The notes under the pieces are model-generated. The model saw only the letters and a list, made by a program, of their open reading frames with translations, had not been told where the DNA came from and ran no database searches. DNA of 64,000 nucleotides from Paenibacillus sp. 1781tsa1 (lineage in GTDB: Bacteria; Bacillota; Bacilli; Paenibacillales; Paenibacillaceae), in assembly GCF_024159265.1 (NCBI RefSeq), contig NZ_JAMYWY010000001.1:1860001-1924000 (forward strand), read 5' to 3'. Every line of letters starts with the position of its first letter. The first letter of the stretch is position 1. This document shows positions 1 to 8,388 of the stretch, piece after piece. The position numbers were made by a program, and so were the translations under genes.

Positions 1-1
1 C

Positions 2-334
2 CTGTCTCTGCGTCGCATGAAGGCAATACACGATGATGGTGTGAAAATGGCTTATGTAAAACAGTTATTATCTGCTTTTGCAAGTGACAAACGATTGAGA
101 GGCCTCTCATCTGTAGGAGAGGCAAAGCTGGATACAAAGGAAGTGGGACTCAGCCCGATGGAGCAAAAAATATTCGGTCACATCGCTGAGGGCCTGACCA
201 GCAAACAGATTGCTGCCGAGTTTGGCATCTCACCCGGAACCGTTAATACACACATTCGCCGAGTGTTCGCGAAGCTGGGTGCGAGTAGTCGAACTCATGC
301 TGTACAAATCGCGGAGCAGCGGGGATTATTATAA
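2..334 (+). CDS. LuxR-family transcriptional regulator, C-terminal part (cut by window edge)
   Basis: The frame is open to the first base of the window, so this is the end of a longer protein. The last 60 or so residues form a LuxR/GerE helix-turn-helix: LSPMEQKIFGHIAEGLTSKQ, then an IAAEFGIS-type second helix and a GTVNTHIRRVFAKLG recognition helix. The residues before it (LRRMKAIHDDGV...AYVKQLLSAF) resemble the linker that precedes the DNA-binding domain in large MalT/LAL-type activators. That suggests an ATP-dependent multidomain regulator, but the part that would prove it lies outside. Its target cannot be told. A small GTCTAC/GTAGAC hairpin at 349-366, without a clear T-tract, follows the stop. 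Confidence 0.8.
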   Translation: MSLRRMKAIHDDGVKMAYVKQLLSAFASDKRLRGLSSVGEAKLDTKEVGLSPMEQKIFGHIAEGLTSKQIAAEFGISPGTVNTHIRRVFAKLGASSRTHAVQIAEQRGLL

Positions 335-470
335 TTTTGTGAAACTGTGTCTACTCTTTTGTAGACTGTTTGCAAGCTCAGGTCTCTCCTACAATGAAGA
401 TAATCAAATAACGCTGACAAGTCTTTGCTGACACCAGGGTTTATGTTCATGTGGGAGGTAACGTTAAAAG

Positions 471-2543
471 ATGTCAACACGAATATCCAAACGAGAAGTT
501 TATACGAAAAATAAGATCCGTAAAGTCTCGCCTTATTTGGCAGCCCTTCTGTCTTTATCCGTCATTTCTGTTCCCGGGACAGTGCATGCAGCGTCCGATG
601 CTGTAAACATTCGTGACTTGCAGCAGGCAGCACCGTGGGCCAAGCAAGCCATTGAAAGGGCTGCCGAGCGACAGATGATTCTGGCGGACAAAGCAGGGAA
701 TTTCAACCCGAGCGCAACGTTAACAAGAGGTGACCTTGCATACACGCTGGCTCAACTATTGGAATTGAACGTGCTGTCGTCCGTCCAGCTTCCAGATCAG
801 TTATTCAGGGATCTGGATCGTAACGCTGAGAATGGTTCCTATATTCGTGCACTTCAATTATCTGGAATTATGAATGGTTATCCGGATGGTACGTTTCGTC
901 CTGCCGGTCTGGTAACAAGGGAAGAGCTGGCAACGACAATTATCCGTGCTTTGAAGGCTAAAGGATATGATGAAACATTAAATTTGACCAAAGAGTTGTC
1001 ATTTAAGGATACTTCCGACATTAGTGCCTGGGCTTTGCCAAGTGTACAACAGGCTGTTGAATTGGGAATCTTGAAAGGGGAAAATGGAAACTTTGCGCCG
1101 AAGCGTTCTACTTCCAGACAGGAAATGGCCGTGATCGCATTCCGCACAACTGAAGTCATTCAAGCGCTTGATGAAGCTGCGAATCAAGGAGGCACCAATT
1201 CGGAATCCAATCCTGATGAGCCAGGAAAGGGAATTGAGGTGCAGGGTACAACTTCAGGCGGCAATAACGCAGGGAACGGTATAGGGAACGCAAACAGTAA
1301 TTCCGGGGTGACACCAGGGAATGGAACTGGAAGTACGGGTGGAGGAGGTGGATCTGCGCCAACCACTCCAACGAATCCTTCCACTCCGTCCAATCCAGGT
1401 ACGGGGAACAGGGCGCCACTGGTTATTAGTGGCGGTTTGCCTGATCAGGAACTTACACTAGATCATGCCGCATTAGACTTGAATGTCTCCACGTATTTTA
1501 GTGATCCAGATGGTGATGAATTGCAATTCAGTGTCATAACCGGAGATGCAACCATTGTTTCCTCTACTGTCGTAGAAAAAGTGATTCGACTTGTACCTCA
1601 AGCTGCTGGAGAAACATTGCTGACAATCAAAGCTGTCGATGTTCGGGGCGCAAGTGTCACGGCACAACTCAAGGTTAAGGTACAGCCCAACACGATAAGT
1701 CGTCAATTTCCTGATCCATATTTGGCTGGAGCTATTGCATATTGGTTGCAAAAGGATGTAAATGATCCACTGACCAAAGATGAATTGGTGGAAGCACTCA
1801 TTCAGACCAATGGAGGATTGTATGCGAGAAATGCGGGCATTTCCGATCTGACAGGAGTCGAGATATTCAAAGGATTGAATGTAACCGAAATTGATCTGTC
1901 CGGAAACGCCATAAGCAAAGCAGATGCTTCTGGATTCGATCAATTGAATTGGCTTGATTTATCCGGTAACGAACTGACGCAAATTAATGTGACAGGACTG
2001 GACCAGCTGGAGTATCTGAATCTCGCGAATAATCGACTTCCTTTATTGGATGTGAGCGGACTAGATTCCTTGCAAAAACTAGATCTGAACAGTAATGAGC
2101 TTTTTCATCTACCAACTGGAATTGCTGGACTGTCTGATCTGCAATACTTGGATGTGAGTAACAATGCCATACCCCTGAGAGAAGAGCCGGACTTCACAAT
2201 GCATCATACGTTGCTACAACGTGTGTACATGTATGATTTTAATGATGCTCCCCCTGTGCTGGTGGAGGCACCTGCGGGTAATATCGCTTATGTTCATGGA
2301 AATGAGATTGAGATCGACCTGTCCTTTATGTTTGAAGATGAAGATGACGCTAGATCAACTCTCACACTACAGGCTGACTCCCCTGATCCACAACTGGCAG
2401 ATGTCAGAATGATTGGACAGAAACTATACGTTACTGCACTGGGAACGAGTAGTGAGCCTATTCGGATTGAGGTGATAGCTACCGACCCTCTGGGCAGAAT
2501 TGGTGTAGGTCACGTGTACGTTGATTTGAAAGAAATAGAGTAA
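471..2543 (+). CDS. S-layer-homology surface protein with leucine-rich repeats
   Basis: A 690-residue exported protein. A signal peptide with a basic start and hydrophobic core ends near AHA-like TVHA40. Three SLH domains follow (about 55-97, 112-161, 178-226), including MNGYPDGTFRPAGLVTREE; SLH domains bind pyruvylated secondary wall polymer and hold proteins on the cell surface. A Gly/Asn/Ser/Thr/Pro-rich linker (about 237-312) leads to a cadherin/Ig-like domain with a YFSDPDGDELQF motif. A block of leucine-rich repeats comes next (ITEIDLSGN, NWLDLSGNEL, EYLNLANNRL, KLDLNSNEL, YLDVSNNAI), then a second Ig-like domain. LRRs suggest binding to a protein or polymer, but the partner is unknown. 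It is a single gene with its own terminator. Confidence 0.9.
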   Translation: MSTRISKREVYTKNKIRKVSPYLAALLSLSVISVPGTVHAASDAVNIRDLQQAAPWAKQAIERAAERQMILADKAGNFNPSATLTRGDLAYTLAQLLELNVLSSVQLPDQLFRDLDRNAENGSYIRALQLSGIMNGYPDGTFRPAGLVTREELATTIIRALKAKGYDETLNLTKELSFKDTSDISAWALPSVQQAVELGILKGENGNFAPKRSTSRQEMAVIAFRTTEVIQALDEAANQGGTNSESNPDEPGKGIEVQGTTSGGNNAGNGIGNANSNSGVTPGNGTGSTGGGGGSAPTTPTNPSTPSNPGTGNRAPLVISGGLPDQELTLDHAALDLNVSTYFSDPDGDELQFSVITGDATIVSSTVVEKVIRLVPQAAGETLLTIKAVDVRGASVTAQLKVKVQPNTISRQFPDPYLAGAIAYWLQKDVNDPLTKDELVEALIQTNGGLYARNAGISDLTGVEIFKGLNVTEIDLSGNAISKADASGFDQLNWLDLSGNELTQINVTGLDQLEYLNLANNRLPLLDVSGLDSLQKLDLNSNELFHLPTGIAGLSDLQYLDVSNNAIPLREEPDFTMHHTLLQRVYMYDFNDAPPVLVEAPAGNIAYVHGNEIEIDLSFMFEDEDDARSTLTLQADSPDPQLADVRMIGQKLYVTALGTSSEPIRIEVIATDPLGRIGVGHVYVDLKEIE

Positions 2544-2587
2544 CGTATTTTAAAACAGCATATGTGAACTAATGCAAGTAACTTCAA

Positions 2588-2624
2588 CGTGCCTTCCTCT
2601 ATGGAAGGTGCGTTTTTTTATTTT
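2588..2624 (+). terminator. Rho-independent terminator after the SLH/LRR gene
   Basis: CCTTCC-TCTAT-GGAAGG stem-loop, extended by G-U pairs, is followed directly by a run of seven T (interrupted once) 45 bases after the stop codon. Confidence 0.75.
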
Positions 2625-2700
2625 TGTAAGGGATAACTTTATGTTAAAATATGCAAGAAATGAATGAGGCTGTGAGTAATGACGATAGGGGGAGAAGAGG

Positions 2701-3126
2701 ATGTCCCAAATAAATATCAATCCAAGTACTTCAGAGGATTCAGAGTATGTTCGCCAGCAACTTATCGCATTTAATGCTGCACATGTGAGCGAGGAATTAA
2801 GGCATCGTTACGAAGAACTGAATTTCAATATCAAAAATGAGACCGGCAAGATTGTCGCAGGTGTGCTTAGTACACTTTGCTGGAACTGGCTGGAGGTTGA
2901 TATTCTATGGGTGGATTCTGAACAGCGGCATCGTGGATATGGTTCACAGTTGTTGCTTGAAGTTGAACGAATTGCACGAGAGAAATCTTGTGATTTTGTC
3001 ATGTTAAATACCTTCTCCTATCAAGCACCGGAATTTTACAAGAAGCATGGCTACCAAATAATCACAACGATCGAGAATGCACCGACTGTACACAGTCATT
3101 ATTATTTTAAGAAGGACCTCACGTAA
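2701..3126 (+). CDS. GNAT-family N-acetyltransferase
   Basis: A 141-residue single-domain GNAT protein. The acetyl-CoA binding segment is visible as VDSEQRHRGYGSQLLLEVER (R/Q-x-x-G-x-G/A pattern), and the terminal fold includes FYKKHGY. Members of this family move an acetyl group from acetyl-CoA to an amine; the substrate cannot be predicted here. The start ATG follows a strong GGGGGAGAAGAGG site. A second GNAT gene lies 40 bases downstream on the same strand, so the two are probably cotranscribed. Confidence 0.88.
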   Translation: MSQININPSTSEDSEYVRQQLIAFNAAHVSEELRHRYEELNFNIKNETGKIVAGVLSTLCWNWLEVDILWVDSEQRHRGYGSQLLLEVERIAREKSCDFVMLNTFSYQAPEFYKKHGYQIITTIENAPTVHSHYYFKKDLT

Positions 3127-3166
3127 GACAACATACGCGAAATAAGACCAAATCAGGAGGATAACA

Positions 3167-3601
3167 ATGGTTACCATTAAAGGAATCGAACTTGAAGACT
3201 TACCGGCACTAAGCCAGCTATACAATGAGTTGATGGGAATGCCCACCAATGAGCAGCAGATGAAAAAGATGTTCCAATACATACAGCAGAACGGTCATTA
3301 TCATGTGCTTGGGGCATTTTACAATGGCAAACTGGTTGGGTCCGTTATGGGGATTGAGTGTATGGATCTGGTGGGTCCATGCAAACCGTTCATGGTTGTG
3401 GAGAATGTGATTGTATCTGATCAGGTACGCAGGCAGGGCATTGGGCAGAGATTAATGCTCCAGATTGAGCGGATTGCGAAAGATCTGGGTTGTGGTTACA
3501 TGATTCTGGTGTCTGGCGATCAGCGCAAGGAAGCGCATATATTTTATGAGAAGCTGGGTTTCAAGGATGAGAAGGTTCAGGGTTACCGGAAGCATCTTTA
3601 A
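3167..3601 (+). CDS. GNAT-family N-acetyltransferase
   Basis: A 144-residue GNAT protein with the acetyl-CoA motif VIVSDQVRRQGIGQRLMLQI and the late motif IFYEKLGF. It has only weak similarity by eye to the preceding acetyltransferase, so it need not be a recent duplicate. The start follows AGGAGG with a six-base spacer. Substrate unknown. The next gene begins 108 bases later with its own ribosome site. Confidence 0.88.
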   Translation: MVTIKGIELEDLPALSQLYNELMGMPTNEQQMKKMFQYIQQNGHYHVLGAFYNGKLVGSVMGIECMDLVGPCKPFMVVENVIVSDQVRRQGIGQRLMLQIERIAKDLGCGYMILVSGDQRKEAHIFYEKLGFKDEKVQGYRKHL

Positions 3602-3709
3602 ATATCCAAGCGGATGAAAATTTCTTACACAAGTGGAAGGATTACTTAAGGAACATGGCGAATAAGGCATAGTCTTAACAAATGAAACGAATAAGAGGGA
3701 GGCACTCTC

Positions 3710-4132
3710 GTGCTCAAAAAATGGGCTAATGTTTTCATGATTCTGAGCCTGGTATTCGCCGTATGTTCCCCAACCTCCTATGCTGCCGCCAAAACGGTTA
3801 AGGTAACCGTGACGTTGGTGAGCGCAGAGCTTGTCGAGAATAACTCTGTCGGTAATGAGTGGGCCATCGGAGCAAGTGTGAACGGCAAAGATCTGGAGGA
3901 GGGTTCGTCAGTCACTTTAAACCTGAAATCCACGGGTACATTGAAACTGGAGGCCATCGCCGAAGAACAGGACAAAATTCCCGATTACGGGGATAAAAGC
4001 ACCAACGTCAAACTATCTTCGTTCTCCAAATCAACCAACAAGACACTTTCTGTGGTGGTGACCGAGAACAGAGGTCGGTATTCTGGTAACACAGCGACCT
4101 GGGCGTTCAAGTTTAAGATTAGCAAGAAGTAA
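3710..4132 (+). CDS. Small secreted protein of unknown function
   Basis: A 140-residue protein starting at GTG after GAGGGAGG. A signal peptide (LKKWANVFMILSLVFAVCSP, cleavage likely near SYA-AA at about residue 25) precedes a predicted all-beta domain of about 115 residues rich in Val, Thr and Ser. No cysteines, catalytic motif or anchor are visible in the mature part, so it is probably released or wall-associated. I do not recognise the family. It is followed by a terminator. Confidence 0.65.
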   Translation: MLKKWANVFMILSLVFAVCSPTSYAAAKTVKVTVTLVSAELVENNSVGNEWAIGASVNGKDLEEGSSVTLNLKSTGTLKLEAIAEEQDKIPDYGDKSTNVKLSSFSKSTNKTLSVVVTENRGRYSGNTATWAFKFKISKK

Positions 4133-4153
4133 ATAGTTACCGACCGTGAGAAA

Positions 4154-4178
4154 AGGGAGCCGAGCTCTCTTTTTTTTA
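4154..4178 (+). terminator. Rho-independent terminator after the small secreted protein gene
   Basis: AGGGAGC-CGA-GCTCTCT stem (one G-U pair) is followed by a run of seven or more T. Confidence 0.7.
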
Positions 4179-4309
4179 TGTGTAGATAATTGGTGATCTG
4201 AAGGATGAGAACGTTTCGAGCTACGCTGATCTTTGTTAAACTAATGAAAGTAACAGATCAAAACTTAAGAGGAAATATTCAAAATAATACATAGGAGGTT
4301 AACACAATC

Positions 4310-5530
4310 ATGCGTATCGTAGATAACATTAAAGTCTGGGGGGAGCCGCTGGAGAACGCCGTAAGTCAGGCGGTGACTTGTTCGCAATATGGAGATGTCT
4401 TGGGTGTGGCTCTGATGGCCGACCACCACAAAGGTTACTCGCAACCCATCGGTGGTGTTGTTGCTTATCGGAATATGATCAGTCCGTCAGGTGTCGGATA
4501 TGATATTGCCTGTGGCAACAAGGCTGTGCGCACCAATCTGATGTGGGATGATATTCGGGATCAGATTGTGACGATTATGGATGACATCAATTCGACCATA
4601 TCTTTCGGCGTGGGTCGTAACAACCTAACACCCGTGGATCATGAACTGTTCGACGACGGGAGCTGGAAGATGTTCGATACCATTGAACCAGGATTACAAC
4701 ATAAGCTAAAGACACTCGCACGCAATCAACTCGGGACCGTAGGCAGTGGCAATCATTTTGTGGATATTTTTGTAGAAGAGGCAACGGGAAAGGTGTGGAT
4801 CGCGAATCATTTTGGCAGCCGCGGGTTCGGTCACAAAGTGGCGAGTGGGTTCCTTAACCTTGCCGCAGGGCGTCAGTTCAGTGGCAAAGCTCCGGGCGAA
4901 TCCATGGATCAACCGCCTACGTTGTTTGACCTGAACAGCGAAATGGGTGATATGTATTGGGATGGAATGACTTTGGCGGGCAGATACGCCTATGCAGGAC
5001 GTGATTATGTTATTGAACAGGTACTGGGAATTCTCGGGGCAAGTGCTGAATACGCCGTACATAACCATCACAACTTTGCCTGGAAGGAACAACACATGGG
5101 TGAAGAGGTAGTGGTGGTCCGCAAAGGTGCAACGCCGCTGGCACCCGGGCAACTCGGTTTTGTTGGAGGCAGTATGGGCGATATCTCGGTAATTGTGGAG
5201 GGAATCCATAGCGAGGAGAATACCGAGTCATTCCGCAGCACCGTACATGGGGCAGGGCGCACGATGAGCCGAACCCAGGCGGCTGGCAAAATGAATTACA
5301 AGCTGCGCACACGTATGGGCGGTGAGATTAGCGAAGCACAGATGCAAGAGGCGATTCGTGCCTATGGTGTTGAGCTGCGGGGAGCGGGCACAGACGAAAG
5401 TCCGTTTGTGTATAAGAAACTGCAAGACGTGCTGAACGCACATGCGAATACGCTGAAAATCAACCATGTGCTGCGTCCCGTTGGTGTTGCCATGGCCGGA
5501 GGTAACGAATTCGATCCGTATAAGGATTAG
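4310..5530 (+). CDS. rtcB: RtcB-family RNA-splicing ligase
   Basis: A 406-residue protein, the usual RtcB length (E. coli 408). RtcB joins RNA 2',3'-cyclic phosphate or 3'-phosphate ends to 5'-OH ends using GTP and Mn2+. The hallmarks are present: DHHKGYSQPIGGVVAY, the metal-binding segment GVGYDIACG (Asp65, Cys68), GTVGSGNHFVD, the His pair in HNHHNFAWKE, VVRKGATPLAPGQLGFVGGS, and VHGAGRTMSR with His313 as the expected guanylylated residue. Start ATG follows ATAGGAGG. It is 21 bases upstream of a DUF4272 gene, probably one operon. Bacterial RtcB usually acts in RNA repair; no archease or RtcA/RtcR gene is nearby. Confidence 0.95.
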   Translation: MRIVDNIKVWGEPLENAVSQAVTCSQYGDVLGVALMADHHKGYSQPIGGVVAYRNMISPSGVGYDIACGNKAVRTNLMWDDIRDQIVTIMDDINSTISFGVGRNNLTPVDHELFDDGSWKMFDTIEPGLQHKLKTLARNQLGTVGSGNHFVDIFVEEATGKVWIANHFGSRGFGHKVASGFLNLAAGRQFSGKAPGESMDQPPTLFDLNSEMGDMYWDGMTLAGRYAYAGRDYVIEQVLGILGASAEYAVHNHHNFAWKEQHMGEEVVVVRKGATPLAPGQLGFVGGSMGDISVIVEGIHSEENTESFRSTVHGAGRTMSRTQAAGKMNYKLRTRMGGEISEAQMQEAIRAYGVELRGAGTDESPFVYKKLQDVLNAHANTLKINHVLRPVGVAMAGGNEFDPYKD

Positions 5531-5551
5531 TCAGAAAAGAGGGTGAACTTC

Positions 5552-6730
5552 ATGAGAAATTGTGCGATATACAGCTCTCAGTTTGACCTGGATCAGCTGT
5601 TTGAAGTGATTCAATCCATTTATCCTGAGGGTACGATTAAACGCCGGGAAGACAAGACTCATATTCAAGTGACTCAGAAAAAATGGCTAAGTAAAAAAAA
5701 CAAAGGTTTTAATATCATGACCAGCCAGACACATCCTGAGGAATTTACGACCATGATTCAGGGGATGCTTGGATTTTTGAGTCAGATTGAGGGGCGCAAT
5801 GCTTCGCTTCAGGAAAAGGTATTGATCAAATGTTCTACACTGAACATGGTGGTTGGTATTGAGACGGAAGAGGATATCTCGGAAGAATTCTTCGGCGAAT
5901 TGTTGCGCTTGGCAGATGCTCTGGATGCCGTCATTTTCTGGGGAGGTGGATCTCTGCTGAATGCACAAGGCCAGTTATTGCTGGATGTGAATGGAGAATC
6001 TGAGGTAGAGGATTACACGGTGACAGCGCACACCAGTTTCCTGGACGATGCTGGAACCCAGTCAGAGTCTGCAATTCAACGTAAAGCCCGTTCAGAGCAA
6101 CGGTTGACGGAACAAGGCATTCCGTATAATGCGAACTTGCCTGCAAGGGCCGGAGAAGAGCACACCACAATTCGGAGTAAAGAAGAAGTCGCGCGCCGTG
6201 CGGTGGCCCTGTGTCTCGCCGCGCTTAAGGGTGAGTGTCTGGGAGCGGGCGAAAGTGCGGATGATACCGCAGCACTGGTTCAGGAAGTGATCGACAAGTA
6301 TGATGCTGAATCCTTCTTCTCACCCGTAGAGAAGAGGTTTATCGACCAGCACGGAGCAGAGCAGCAGGAGATCATCTCCTTCTCTTGGGGATATGAAGCG
6401 TACCACGTGATGTTGTGGGCGCTTGGTTATGTGAAGGAACTGGGTGCACCAACGGAGTTGTGTAACGTAGGGAAGGATGTCGGTTATTTGCAACAGAAGG
6501 ACAGCTTTGCCGACTTTCTCTCCGATGCATCTCTGCGTAATAAGAGCGAGATTCTGGATGAAGCAGATCTGATCTACCGCTACAACTGGGTATGCGTGGA
6601 TAGTCGTGTGAATGACAAAACACCTCCCGTAGGACTGAATGGTGGAGTGGCTTATGAACGTCACCGTGCATTGAACTGGCTGATCTGTTATCTGGATCAG
6701 GCGTGGGATGATGTGCGTACAGATACGTAG
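5552..6730 (+). CDS. DUF4272 domain protein downstream of rtcB
   Basis: About 392 residues. I place the start at the ATG 5552, eight bases after GAGGG; an in-frame GTG nine bases earlier sits inside that site. The N-terminal half is an alpha/beta region of unclear family ending in FWGGGSLLNAQGQLLLD. From about residue 175, RKARSEQRLTEQGIPYNANL and EEVARRAVALCLAALKGE match the DUF4272 pattern, followed by FSWGYEAYHVMLWALGYVKE and a C-terminal GVAYERHRALNWLICY. No biochemical function is known to me for DUF4272. Close spacing to rtcB suggests a linked role, which is inference only. Confidence 0.75.
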   Translation: MRNCAIYSSQFDLDQLFEVIQSIYPEGTIKRREDKTHIQVTQKKWLSKKNKGFNIMTSQTHPEEFTTMIQGMLGFLSQIEGRNASLQEKVLIKCSTLNMVVGIETEEDISEEFFGELLRLADALDAVIFWGGGSLLNAQGQLLLDVNGESEVEDYTVTAHTSFLDDAGTQSESAIQRKARSEQRLTEQGIPYNANLPARAGEEHTTIRSKEEVARRAVALCLAALKGECLGAGESADDTAALVQEVIDKYDAESFFSPVEKRFIDQHGAEQQEIISFSWGYEAYHVMLWALGYVKELGAPTELCNVGKDVGYLQQKDSFADFLSDASLRNKSEILDEADLIYRYNWVCVDSRVNDKTPPVGLNGGVAYERHRALNWLICYLDQAWDDVRTDT

Positions 6731-6767
6731 GATGGAATGATCGAGTGTTGTATCCTAAACGAAACAC

Positions 6768-6813
6768 AAATACCCTCAGACCCGTCATCTCATCGATGGG
6801 TTTGAGGGTATTT
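6768..6813. terminator. Bidirectional terminator between converging genes
   Basis: AAATACCCTCAGACCC pairs with GGGTTTGAGGGTATTT (long, nearly perfect stem) between the DUF4272 gene on + and the LacI-type gene on -. The A and T flanks would serve both directions. Confidence 0.85.
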
Positions 6814-6822
6814 CGTCTGCTT

Positions 6823-7863
6823 TTATCCACTATGCCTGCCAAACTGTTCACGAATAATGACGTCAGCAAGAATTAATTTTTTCTCGACGTTGCTTTCTGG
6901 ATTCGCAATGCGCCATAACATCTGATCCACTGCACGCGCACCGAGCAATTCCTTGTTCACATTGACAGTAGCCAGTAATGGGATATTGTCATATAGATTA
7001 TCAAATCCCGTGACAACACACTGATCGGGTACACGAATCCCCATACTCTCAAGGGCTTCTATGGTGTATAGCCCATAGAAATCATTCGCACATACAAACA
7101 CTTCAGGCAGGTTATCCTCACTGATCACCGAAGTGAACGTCTGGCGGAACTCATCCAATGCCTGATTACTCAGTTCGGGGATCTGATCTATTTCCATCCC
7201 ATGGCCCATAAGTACAGAAGTGTATGCAATCCAGCGTTCATAGAAACTGTGAGCATCCCCGATATTGCCAACGAACTGAAATGTTTTGAAGCCTTTGCGG
7301 AGCAAATAGAGCATGATCTCTCGCATGGATGCAAAGTTATCGGTAAATATGCTATCACTGTGGAAAACAGGGTCCAGATGATCTACCATGACAACGGGAA
7401 TACTGAGCCGCTTGATTTCAAGCAGAATCGGAGTCGAGATCGAGCCCACGGTAATGATTCCACGAATGGCATCCGGGTTGAGCAGGGTGAATAGCTGGTC
7501 TGCTGATGGTTCCGTCAAGGTCAGAATATTAATCCCTTTTTGGTTCAGCTTGGAAGAAATCCCGTTAAAGACGGGTCCCCAGTATACGGAGTCTTGATTT
7601 TGGTACCGAACATTGGGAAACAAAATCAAGATCGTTCCGCTTGAACGTGTGTTCTTCGTTTCCTGAATTTCATGGCTGTTATACAGTTCACCAGACAACA
7701 TGCTGTTATCTTTGAAATATCCAAGTTTGCCAGCGGCCTTGAGAATGACATCCCTCGTTTGATCGCTAACTCCTGATTTTCCAGACAAAGCTCTTGACAC
7801 CGCGAATTTCGACAAACCCGTAAAATGTGCAATCTCCTGAATTGTTACCTTTGTCTTCATCAT
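6823..7863 (-). CDS. LacI/GalR-family transcriptional regulator
   Basis: A 346-residue repressor of the standard LacI size. Residues 6-55 are the DNA-binding domain (VTIQEIAHFTGLSKFAVSRA, then the hinge LKAAGKLGYF). The rest is the periplasmic-binding-protein-like sugar-sensing core with FPNVR, AIRGIITVGS, VVMVDH and VTGFDN. It is divergent from the large sugar uptake operon that starts at 8389, so it most likely controls that operon in response to the imported sugar. The 525-base region between them carries palindromes with a central CG that could be its operators. A second ATG three bases in is an equally good start. Confidence 0.92.
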   Translation of the reverse strand: MMKTKVTIQEIAHFTGLSKFAVSRALSGKSGVSDQTRDVILKAAGKLGYFKDNSMLSGELYNSHEIQETKNTRSSGTILILFPNVRYQNQDSVYWGPVFNGISSKLNQKGINILTLTEPSADQLFTLLNPDAIRGIITVGSISTPILLEIKRLSIPVVMVDHLDPVFHSDSIFTDNFASMREIMLYLLRKGFKTFQFVGNIGDAHSFYERWIAYTSVLMGHGMEIDQIPELSNQALDEFRQTFTSVISEDNLPEVFVCANDFYGLYTIEALESMGIRVPDQCVVTGFDNLYDNIPLLATVNVNKELLGARAVDQMLWRIANPESNVEKKLILADVIIREQFGRHSG

Positions 7864-8002
7864 ACCATCCTTACACTCGTAGTTCTGCCGTATTCCTTAT
7901 TTGGAGCGATATCCAACTGTTCTTAGTATAACATGATGTATTTCTCTTAATCTAATAACGGACAGAGAATTCAAAATGTTAGTGATGCACAGTATTTTAG
8001 GA

Positions 8003-8012
8003 TGAACGTTCA
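8003..8012. promoter_or_regulatory. Candidate LacI-type operator
   Basis: Perfect 10-bp palindrome TGAACGTTCA with the central CG step typical of LacI-family operators, between the regulator and the operon it probably controls. Confidence 0.35.
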
Positions 8013-8068
8013 ACGTGACGGTAAGCATATTTTCAGATAGTATGACGAATTTTGTCTGTTGAATTATT

Positions 8069-8097
8069 ATTTTGTTATTTTATAAAAATAACAAAAT
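8069..8097. promoter_or_regulatory. 13-bp perfect inverted repeat
   Basis: ATTTTGTTATTTT (8069-8081) and its exact complement (8085-8097) are separated by three bases. It is AT-only except for one G and one C. It may be a protein-binding site or a cruciform or curved element; it is too far upstream (about 290 bases) to be a leader terminator for the next gene. Confidence 0.45.
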
Positions 8098-8227
8098 AAA
8101 CAAAGTTATAATCATGTTTTAATAAGTTTGTACTTAGAATTCAGGATGTTGAATAAGCTGTGATACAGATAAATTACAGCTTTATCAGCATTTTATCAGA
8201 ATAATTAGAAAATGTTAACAACAAAAA

Positions 8228-8257
8228 TGTTGACGCTTACATTTTGCTGTGTTAAAT
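8228..8257 (+). promoter_or_regulatory. Candidate promoter with overlapping cre/LacI-type operator
   Basis: TTGACG (8230-8235), a 16-base spacer and TTAAAT (8252-8257) form a plausible sigma-A promoter. The -35 box lies inside TGTTGACGCTTACA (8228-8241), which matches 12 of 14 positions of the CcpA cre consensus TGWAARCGYTWNCA as I recall it and also resembles LacI-family operators. Binding there would block the promoter. Confidence 0.45.
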
Positions 8258-8388
8258 TTTGTTTGTCAAAAACAAACAAGAAAATAACAAATGGTGGTGG
8301 TTCTTCATTTTCGATTGGTTGATGAATGGGGTTAACGATTAAGGGTGGACCATGATTGGTATACACATTCGGGGAGGTTGTTAAAATC

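Larger units (their letters stand above)
7864..8388. other. Divergent regulatory region, AT-rich and full of inverted repeats
   Basis: 525 bases without a convincing gene. It separates the LacI-type gene from the uptake operon. Inverted repeats seen: TGAACGTTCA (8003-8012), a 13-bp perfect repeat (8069-8097), AAGCTGT/ACAGCTT with a 14-base spacer (8155-8182), an operator/cre-like site (8228-8241) and TTGTTTGT/ACAAACAA (8259-8279). A candidate promoter lies at 8230-8257. The density of symmetrical elements suggests control by more than one protein. Confidence 0.7.
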
